Notes under the pieces: generated by a model
Told to the model about the DNA's origin: nothing
Databases searched by the model: none
Seen by the model: only the letters and a program-made list of their open reading frames with translations
Made by a program: the position numbers and the translations under genes
Part shown: positions 8,501 to 12,499 of the stretch, in pieces
How the letters are laid out: each line of letters starts with the position of its first letter
How positions within the stretch are numbered: position 1 is the first letter of the stretch
Source: Candidatus Pacebacteria bacterium CG10_big_fil_rev_8_21_14_0_10_44_11
GTDB lineage: Bacteria > Patescibacteriota > Microgenomatia > UBA1400 > PJMF01
Assembly: GCA_002772705.1 (NCBI GenBank)
Contig: PFDH01000004.1
Span: forward strand, 1-12,499
Length of the DNA: 12,499 bases
Direction: 5' to 3'

Positions 8501-9062
8501 CCCCATGGCTCACGCCCTCAAAGCCGTCAATAAGCGAGCCACTAAAACTATCAGTGAAATTGATCAAGACATCCATCGCAATGACAGTTTTTTGTTCGGC
8601 GGAGTAGTGACTAGCCTGCGCCGAGTCAGCACCAAAAAAGACAATTCTTTGATGGCGTTTGGCAAGCTAGAAGATAACTCTGGCAGCATTGATTTTGTGG
8701 TCTTTCCCAGAACCTACAAAGAGTTTGGCCACTTGCTAACTCCAGACGCGGTGCTACTGCTCAAAGCCAAAGTAGATGTGAGAGATGAAGAAGTTCAATT
8801 AGTAGTCGAAAAAATCACCGCTCCAGATCAAGATCCGGCCGTTAACACTCAAGCAATCGAGGCCGATCACGAAATCTTCATTCCCAGAGACACCACCAAA
8901 GAAACCTTAACTAACTTGGGTAAGCTGTTAAAAAGTTCACCCGGTGACGATTCGGTCGTCATTTTGATCCCCAATGGCTCCAAACCGCAGCGAATGCTAT
9001 TGCCCTATGGGGTCAACTGGACCAACGAGTTGGATACTCAAGTCCAAAAACTGCTGCAGTAA
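5595..9062 (+). CDS. dnaE: DNA polymerase III alpha subunit
   Basis: The product has 1155 residues, normal for DnaE. This is the replicative C-family polymerase. The N-terminal PHP domain (1-280) begins HLHVHSEYSMLDG at 9-21 and keeps the candidate metal ligands His9/His11/His13, DHG at 44-46, Glu70, His91, Cys141 and DVH at 209-211. E. coli has Arg in place of the second His, so this PHP domain may be a working 3'-5' exonuclease. The polymerase core has GPGRGSAAGS at 359-368, catalytic Asp401 and Asp403 in PDIDIDF, and the third aspartate Asp562 in LKFDFLGL. FNKAHATSYA (752-761) and a helix-hairpin-helix region (about 840-900) follow. An OB-fold lies at about 1000-1075 and a divergent C-terminal region ends the protein. 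The ATG at 5595 has AGGA 10 bases upstream and is 12 bases after gatB. No separate epsilon subunit is seen here. Confidence 0.98.
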   Translation: MSNLVDFVHLHVHSEYSMLDGLGRIPALVTKAKQLDQKALALTDHGGMYGVIHFYNECQRQEIKPIVGVEAYVAHNSRIDKQIRMGADQFHITLLAENFEGYQNLMRLVSIANFEGFSYKPRIDFETLAKHADHVIATSGCMSSYFNRLLRDGKEKEAIAEFKKYKELLGDRFFIEVQVHPAIKEQVELTKQQIKIARQLDIKLVATNDVHYVEPTEAQAQDALLCVQTRKLISDTKRMTMFGSPDFYLRSSQEMAELFHELPEALTTTVEIAERCNLTIPTGKLMFPKYPLPKGETEVSYFKKMAQAGLKKKFKNVTSDLQKRLDYEMDVIVQKGYSTYFLITQDFVNWAKNQGIAVGPGRGSAAGSLVSYVLNITTVDPIQHGLAFERFLNPERPTPPDIDIDFADITRDKVINYVSEKYGYDHVAHVITFGRMEARVAIRDIGRVLGMPYEEPDKIAKLIPNDPGKKTSLKSALESVPELAEYNKQKKYHDLIELAQQVEGVIRHSSVHAAAIVVTDQPLTNYVPIQKDTKSGETLTQYDMYVLDCNVSDDAIGLLKFDFLGLRNLSIIQTALQLIKVNKNLSLDIDTIPLDDKKTFKLLSNGETMGVFQLESAGMRRVARTLKPSQFSDITAMVALYRPGPMELIPQFIEGKHNPKSIIYADETLQPILEETYGVMVYQEQILEIANVMAGYSLGEADILRRAIGKKKKKLLDENKRRFITQSVEKGYRQEVADRVWGFIEAFANYGFNKAHATSYAMIAYQTAYLKSNFPVEYMTALMSVESASHSANRDTKVAIAIETCKKMGIKVLPPEINISDQDFSTEKDGKSLQKLAVRFGFTAIKHLGSSAIDEILATRTRVKKFTSLTQFIHETDSRKVNKTTLECLIKVGAMDQFGTRASMLENLEKIRQTAGQLQSEVEGQDSLFKGVSKAASEMKDTFPTMSEYPKQELLSFERELLGLYLTDHPMAHALKAVNKRATKTISEIDQDIHRNDSFLFGGVVTSLRRVSTKKDNSLMAFGKLEDNSGSIDFVVFPRTYKEFGHLLTPDAVLLLKAKVDVRDEEVQLVVEKITAPDQDPAVNTQAIEADHEIFIPRDTTKETLTNLGKLLKSSPGDDSVVILIPNGSKPQRMLLPYGVNWTNELDTQVQKLLQ

Positions 9063-9115
9063 TCATCTATTTTCCCCCTTTTTTTCTGCTAACGATGACA
9101 GTAGAATGTGATCCC

Positions 9116-10792
9116 ATGAGCGATCATGGAAAATCCCCTAAATTTGTATTTGTTTCTGGCGGTGTCCTTTCAGGCTTGGGCAAAGGTATTACTGCCGCCT
9201 CCCTTGGGCTGCTGCTCAAGAATCGTGGCTATAGCGTTACCAACATTAAGTGTGAAAACTACCTGAATCTGGATTCCGGTAACATCAACCCCGTTGAGCA
9301 TGGTGATGTTTTTTTGTGCGAAGACGGTCTGGAAGCTGACTTGGATTTAGGGTCATACGAGCGCTTTTTGGGTGAAGAAGTGGGCAACAAAAACTTTACC
9401 ACCATTGGCCAAATTTATTCATCGGTGATTCAAAAAACCAGAGATTTGCATTTTAATGGTGCCACCGTGGATGCTATTCCGTATGTACCAGAAGAAGTGA
9501 TTCGCCGGATTAAAGACGCGGCCGAAGGCTTTGACATTATTTTGGTTGAGCTAGGCGGTACCGCCGGTGAGTACCAAAATGCCATATACTACGAGGCGTA
9601 CCGGATTATGAAACTGAAGTATCCAAAAGATACGGTTCATGTCCATGTAACCTACTTTCCCAAACCAGCTCACATTGCTGAATTGAAGTCTAAGCCAACT
9701 CAACTTTCGGTTAAGATTTTAAATGGGATGGGCATTCAGCCTGAATTTGTCGTGGGCCGGGCAGAAGCGCCAATTGACGACAAACGCAAAGAAAAAGTTG
9801 CTTATTACTGTAACCTAAATCAAGATCACGTCATTTCTAACCCTGATCTGGATACTATTTACCGAGTGCCACTCAATTTTGCGGAACAAAAATTCGATCA
9901 GTTAGTTTTAAAAGAACTAGGACTGCCAGTGCACAAATCTGATTTGAAAGACTGGCAAGCCTTTGTTGACAAAATTCAATCCAAAAAATCAAAATCTATA
10001 ACTGTCGCCATTATCGCCAAGTACATCGCCACCGGTGATTACGAATTAAAAGATTCTTATGTTTCACTCATTGAGTCACTCAACTTTGCCAGTTGGCACC
10101 TGGCTATTGAACTGAAGTTAGAGTTTATTAACGCTGAACAGCTAGAGAAAAATGTCAAGAAAGCCACTGATGCCCTCAAAGGGGCTAACGGCATTATTGT
10201 GCCGATCGGCTGGGGAGAGCGGGGGGTAGAGGGCAAAATCAAGGCCATCACCTACGCCAAAGAACACCAAGTACCATACCTTGGCTTATGTTATGGCATG
10301 CAGCTGGCTTGTGTTGAATTTGCCAGAAATGTCTGTGGTCTGAGTGACGCTCACACCACTGAAGTTAATCCCAAAACGACTCACCCAATTATTCACGACA
10401 TCCCGTTTGAGGAAAAATACCAGCGAATTAAAGGTAAAGGTGCTAGTATGCGTCTTGGAGCCTATGACTGTATTCTGAAGCCAGGCAGCTTGGCTCATTC
10501 AATTTACAAAAAACATCATGCCTTTAAGAACGAAAAGCAGAACTTAATCTCTGAACGACATCGGCATCGGTTTGAGTTTAACAATGATTACCGAGCAGAG
10601 TTAGAAAAAGCTGGTCTGGTTATTTCTGGCACTTCACCAGATGATTTTTTTGTCGAAGTAATCGAGCTGCCTCAGAACAAGCATCCATTCTTTCTGGCTA
10701 CTCAGGCTCATCCAGAATATAAATCCAGGCCGTTGCAGCCCCATCCAATTTTCCTTGAATTTGTGACGGCAGTAGTCAAAGCAAAGCCGTAA
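9116..10792 (+). CDS. pyrG: CTP synthase (divergent, amidotransferase-fused)
   Basis: CTP synthase makes CTP from UTP, ATP and glutamine, the last step of pyrimidine nucleotide synthesis. From the ATG at 9116 it has 558 residues. An ATG at 9095 would add seven; neither has a Shine-Dalgarno. I prefer 9116 because the family normally begins close to the P-loop. Numbering from 9116, the synthase domain (about 1-280) has the P-loop SGLGKG at 19-24, DLDLGSYERF at 75-84, VELGG at 144-148 and KSKPTQLSVK at 191-200. The glutaminase domain (about 295-550) has nucleophile Cys392 in LGLCYGMQ, and His532 and Glu534 in AHPEYKSRP. Several near-invariant motifs differ: ENYLNLDSGNINP for DPYxNxDPGTMSP, GGTAGEYQN for GGTVGDIES, and PIGWGERG for PGGFGxRG. 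All catalytic residues I can place are kept, so function is likely retained. The gene lies 53 bases after dnaE. Confidence 0.93.
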   Translation: MSDHGKSPKFVFVSGGVLSGLGKGITAASLGLLLKNRGYSVTNIKCENYLNLDSGNINPVEHGDVFLCEDGLEADLDLGSYERFLGEEVGNKNFTTIGQIYSSVIQKTRDLHFNGATVDAIPYVPEEVIRRIKDAAEGFDIILVELGGTAGEYQNAIYYEAYRIMKLKYPKDTVHVHVTYFPKPAHIAELKSKPTQLSVKILNGMGIQPEFVVGRAEAPIDDKRKEKVAYYCNLNQDHVISNPDLDTIYRVPLNFAEQKFDQLVLKELGLPVHKSDLKDWQAFVDKIQSKKSKSITVAIIAKYIATGDYELKDSYVSLIESLNFASWHLAIELKLEFINAEQLEKNVKKATDALKGANGIIVPIGWGERGVEGKIKAITYAKEHQVPYLGLCYGMQLACVEFARNVCGLSDAHTTEVNPKTTHPIIHDIPFEEKYQRIKGKGASMRLGAYDCILKPGSLAHSIYKKHHAFKNEKQNLISERHRHRFEFNNDYRAELEKAGLVISGTSPDDFFVEVIELPQNKHPFFLATQAHPEYKSRPLQPHPIFLEFVTAVVKAKP

Positions 10793-10821
10793 CTTTAGTT
10801 TGAATTGGATAAAAATCTGTT

Positions 10822-10830
10822 TGGTATAAT
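10822..10830 (+). promoter_or_regulatory. Extended -10 promoter immediately before the orphan gene
   Basis: TGG plus a perfect TATAAT (10825-10830) forms an extended -10 element. The start codon at 10837 begins 6 bases after the hexamer, exactly where transcription would be expected to start. A weak -35-like TTGAAT sits at 10800-10805 with a long 19-bp spacer. The message from this promoter would be leaderless. Confidence 0.65.
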
Positions 10831-10836
10831 CGCACC

Positions 10837-11514
10837 ATGAATGCAAGATGGGAAAAGTTTTCAGGATATACCTCAGAAAGACTGCGCATTGCGCCCGATA
10901 CCCTCAGCAAACGTGATACGACCCTTATTTTTGATGCCTTAAGATTTCAGTGGTTAGTTCAGCTGGCTTTGTTAGGACACTTAAAAATTAATTTTTCTAA
11001 TTTGAGCAGTGACCCCTCTTTTTCTACAGAACTTATTTCTAAGACAAATATTAGAAGCACAAAAACCCAGTGGCCAAATGGGACCATTACGATTAGCTCG
11101 GTTGAATTAAGAAAAACTATCCAGGGATCAGCAACCGAAGCTCAAGATTATTCACGCACGATTAATAAAATTATTACCAAGGGGATTAGAGATTTATCAC
11201 ATCAGCAAAACATGCTCCCAAATCAACCACTAATTGCCATCACTGAACTAACAGCGATTATGGCTGCCACGATTTTTCTTTCAAATCAGCCGGATGTTCT
11301 TGGCTTGCCTTCTACACGGTGGGCAAGTATCGTGGCCATTGCTTTGTATGCCGCTCTAAGAAATGCTTTGTTCATTTATAATACTCAGCAAGAAGGACAA
11401 GGCGAAGGAAGACCATTTTCAATTTTTGAGAGTGTGCACCCCGAAAGGCATCTGTTAGTGTACCTACTTTCACCAAATTTGGTAAAAATTGATACGAGGG
11501 TCACGAAAAACTGA
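10837..11514 (+). CDS. Hypothetical protein, possibly membrane-associated
   Basis: I do not recognise this 225-residue protein. The N-terminal 60 residues are mixed helix with a hydrophobic patch (WLVQLALLGHL, 39-49). The middle (60-125) is polar and rich in Ser, Thr and Asn. Two clearer hydrophobic segments follow at about 131-149 (PLIAITELTAIMAATIFL) and 162-181 (WASIVAIALYAALRNALFIY), which could be one helical hairpin in the membrane. A Gly/Glu/Gln-rich turn (184-193) precedes a conserved-looking end with HPERHLLVYLLSPNLVKI (201-218). No cysteines, metal motif or nucleotide-binding motif is visible. The gene has its own extended -10 promoter ending 6 bases before the ATG and no Shine-Dalgarno, so it is probably translated from a leaderless message. 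Neighbours are pyrG (44 bases upstream) and rplS (150 bases downstream), neither of which explains it. The reading frame is long and cleanly promoter-positioned, so it is probably real. Confidence 0.7.
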   Translation: MNARWEKFSGYTSERLRIAPDTLSKRDTTLIFDALRFQWLVQLALLGHLKINFSNLSSDPSFSTELISKTNIRSTKTQWPNGTITISSVELRKTIQGSATEAQDYSRTINKIITKGIRDLSHQQNMLPNQPLIAITELTAIMAATIFLSNQPDVLGLPSTRWASIVAIALYAALRNALFIYNTQQEGQGEGRPFSIFESVHPERHLLVYLLSPNLVKIDTRVTKN

Positions 11515-11583
11515 ATGCCTAAGACATATCAGGACTGCACTGCCAGCTGCAACGGCCAGGCTACCCACTAACTCATGAGAAAA

Positions 11584-11617
11584 TCTTGCCAAAAGTTGTT
11601 TCTTGCAAACAGTTGTT
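11584..11617 (+). repeat. Tandem pair of 17-bp repeats over the rplS -35 region
   Basis: TCTTGCCAAAAGTTGTT (11584-11600) is followed directly by TCTTGCAAACAGTTGTT (11601-11617), identical at 15 of 17 positions. The second copy supplies the -35 hexamer of the rplS promoter. The pair is bracketed by an inverted repeat, TGAGAAAA at 11576-11583 and TTTTCTCA at 11616-11623. It could be a repressor or activator site, or a local duplication. Confidence 0.7.
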
Positions 11618-11631
11618 TTCTCAAGTACAAT
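11603..11631 (+). promoter_or_regulatory. Promoter of rplS (TTGCAA-17-TACAAT)
   Basis: A -35 box TTGCAA at 11603-11608 and a -10 box TACAAT at 11626-11631 are separated by 17 bp, close to the sigma-70 consensus (four of six and five of six matches). Transcription would start near 11638 and give a short A-rich leader of about 27 bases without a Shine-Dalgarno before the rplS ATG at 11665. Confidence 0.7.
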
Positions 11632-11664
11632 ACTTGCTTCGACTAGAAAAAAATAAAAGTAGTT

Positions 11665-12018
11665 ATGGCAGACTCATTTACTCTCTTAGCAACAACTATT
11701 CACAGCGGCGACACAATTCGCTTACACCAAGAAATTGTTGAAGGTGACAAGAAACGAGTTCAGGTGTTTGAGGGCATTGTGATTGCGATTAAAAATGCCG
11801 GCATGGGCAAATCTTTCACGGTCAGAAAAATTGGTGCTAACAACATTGGGGTTGAGAAAATTTTTCCTGTCAACTTGCCTTCGCTAAAAAAAGTGGAAGT
11901 CAGAAGCAAGGGAAACGTACACCGAAGTAAGTTATATTACTTGCGTGGACGCCTTGGAAAAGCCGCCAGCCGAATTAAAGAAAAGAAAATTGTCGCCTCG
12001 ACAGTTACAGCAGTCTAA
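11665..12018 (+). CDS. rplS: Ribosomal protein bL19
   Basis: The product has 117 residues, the standard size for bL19, a 50S protein at the interface with the 30S subunit. Family signatures are clear: GDTIRLH at 15-21, RVQVFEGIVIA at 31-41, SFTVRKI at 50-56, GVEKIFP at 62-68, and KLYYLRGRLGKAAS near 89-102, followed by the basic RIKEKK. The ATG at 11665 matches the family N-terminus; the leader is A-rich without a Shine-Dalgarno. It has its own well-formed promoter with tandem repeats over the -35. In many bacteria rplS follows trmD and rimM, which are absent here; instead the last part of the gene overlaps a yraN-family gene in another frame. Confidence 0.97.
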   Translation: MADSFTLLATTIHSGDTIRLHQEIVEGDKKRVQVFEGIVIAIKNAGMGKSFTVRKIGANNIGVEKIFPVNLPSLKKVEVRSKGNVHRSKLYYLRGRLGKAASRIKEKKIVASTVTAV

Positions 12019-12355
12019 AATTGCGCTGGGTCAGTGGGGCGAAACCCAGGCCAAGAACTTCCTCATCCGCAAAGGTTATCGGGTGTTAAAAACAAACATT
12101 GCTTCAAAGTTTGGTGAAGTTGACATTGTGGCCTTTGATCCATTTGAGCAGGAGTTAGTTTTTTGCGAAGTAAAAACAAGGAGCTCAAACCAATTCGGCC
12201 ATCCTAGCCGAGCAGTCAATCAACAAAAGTTGATCAGGATGGAGCGGATAGCAAGCTTATGTCTATCAAGCAGACATAAGATGGTTGACTATCGCTTTGA
12301 TGTAATTTCAATTACCCAATCTGGGATACATCATCTACAAAATGTGACCATCTAG
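11990..12355 (+). CDS. YraN/UPF0102 family nuclease-like protein
   Basis: The family core is clear. From the TTG at 11990 numbering gives LGQWGETQAKNFL (13-25), KGYRVLKTN (28-36), GEVDIVA (42-48) and EVKTRSS (60-66), the last two matching a PD-(D/E)XK-type arrangement with Asp45, Glu60 and Lys62. YraN proteins resemble Holliday-junction resolvases and endonucleases, but their role is not well established. The frame has no ATG before the conserved core. Options are GTG 11945 (136 residues, 74-base overlap with rplS), TTG 11954, TTG 11990 (121 residues, 29-base overlap), or an unusual ATT at 12020 just after the rplS stop. I chose 11990 because the overlap is moderate and the N-terminus then resembles the family. 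Translation is probably coupled to rplS. The gene often lies near rplS and rnhB in bacteria, and rnhB is not seen here. Confidence 0.88.
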   Translation: MSPRQLQQSKIALGQWGETQAKNFLIRKGYRVLKTNIASKFGEVDIVAFDPFEQELVFCEVKTRSSNQFGHPSRAVNQQKLIRMERIASLCLSSRHKMVDYRFDVISITQSGIHHLQNVTI

Positions 12356-12475
12356 TCAGGGTTTTTAAAAATTAGTCGAAAACCAAAAAATAGTGTTCAT
12401 TTCTTCAGTGTTCTTTCAGAAAATCTTGTTAGTATCAAAATAAGCAGTCAAACGGGGAGGGTTTAAGCCTGAATC
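12356..12475. other. Non-coding A/T-rich spacer with a purine tract
   Basis: After yraN no plausible coding frame remains on either strand. The spacer is A/T-rich, with GGTTTT at 12360-12365 and AAAACC at 12379-12384 able to pair weakly. A possible TGT-TAGTAT extended -10 sits at 12427-12435, matching TATAAT at four positions. A purine tract GGGGAGGG at 12454-12461 looks like a Shine-Dalgarno, but no ATG, GTG or TTG follows before the window ends. This suggests the 5' leader or RNA of something beyond the edge. Confidence 0.4.
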
Positions 12476-12493
12476 GGCGGTCATCTGACCGCC
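12476..12493. repeat. GC-rich hairpin near the window end
   Basis: GGCGGTC (12476-12482) and GACCGCC (12487-12493) form a perfect 7-bp stem around ATCT. No T-run follows in the 6 visible bases, so a terminator cannot be claimed on this strand. The arm shares GGCGGTC with the palindrome at 1617-1629 upstream of htpX. Confidence 0.55.
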
Positions 12494-12499
12494 TCAACC

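Noticed and set aside
9070..9087. Pyrimidine run after dnaE as a terminator
   Set aside because: There is a T7 run, but the only upstream palindrome (around CTGCAG) gives a 4-bp stem, too weak for an intrinsic terminator.
12359..12390. GGTTTT/AAAACC arms after yraN as a terminator
   Set aside because: The stem is short and A/T-rich and is followed by A, not T, on the plus strand; on the minus strand no T-run follows either.
12454..12499. Possible tRNA or manganese-type riboswitch at the right edge
   Set aside because: The hairpin has an 8-base loop on a 5-bp stem or a 4-base loop on a 7-bp stem, unlike an anticodon arm, and the GGGGAGGG tract alone is not enough to name a riboswitch class.
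1..12499. CRISPR array, transposase, prophage or defence system
   Set aside because: No spaced direct repeats, no transposase or integrase signatures and no defence-type domains are visible in any frame.

Overview
The window looks like chromosomal DNA of a small-genome bacterium, most likely from the Candidate Phyla Radiation (Patescibacteria); a Microgenomates-like lineage is my guess. The grounds are a strongly divergent CTP synthase, a compact core-gene cluster in an unusual order, a LemA/HtpX pair and Shine-Dalgarno sites at only some genes. TGA is used as a normal stop (htpX, gatA, the orphan gene), which argues against the Gracilibacteria/SR1 code in which TGA is glycine. The lineage call is inference; no rRNA gene is present to settle it.

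Layout. Positions 1-770 on the minus strand hold a tRNA-Asp(GTC) with encoded CCA, then a membrane-anchored protein with two LysM domains that runs off the window at base 1. From about 954 everything is on the plus strand: lemA, htpX, gatC, gatA, gatB, dnaE and pyrG form one tightly packed run with overlapping or nearly touching ends from htpX to dnaE. A promoter whose -10 box lies 6 bases before the start codon then drives an unrecognised 225-residue gene as a probable leaderless message. A clear promoter with an odd repeat arrangement precedes rplS (bL19), which overlaps a yraN-family gene. The last 140 bases have no ORF but contain a purine-rich tract and a strong GC hairpin, possibly the start of another leader or RNA.

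How the genes work together. lemA and htpX are a recurring envelope pair. GatCAB makes Gln-tRNA and/or Asn-tRNA by transamidation. DnaE is the replicative polymerase, with a PHP domain that appears metal-competent. PyrG makes CTP. rplS encodes a ribosomal subunit-interface protein. This is mostly housekeeping DNA; I see no defence system, CRISPR array, transposase or prophage. The points most worth a second look are the repeat-bearing rplS promoter, the leaderless orphan gene, the altered CTP/UTP-binding and glutaminase motifs of PyrG, and a short GC palindrome between identical 8-bp direct repeats upstream of htpX.
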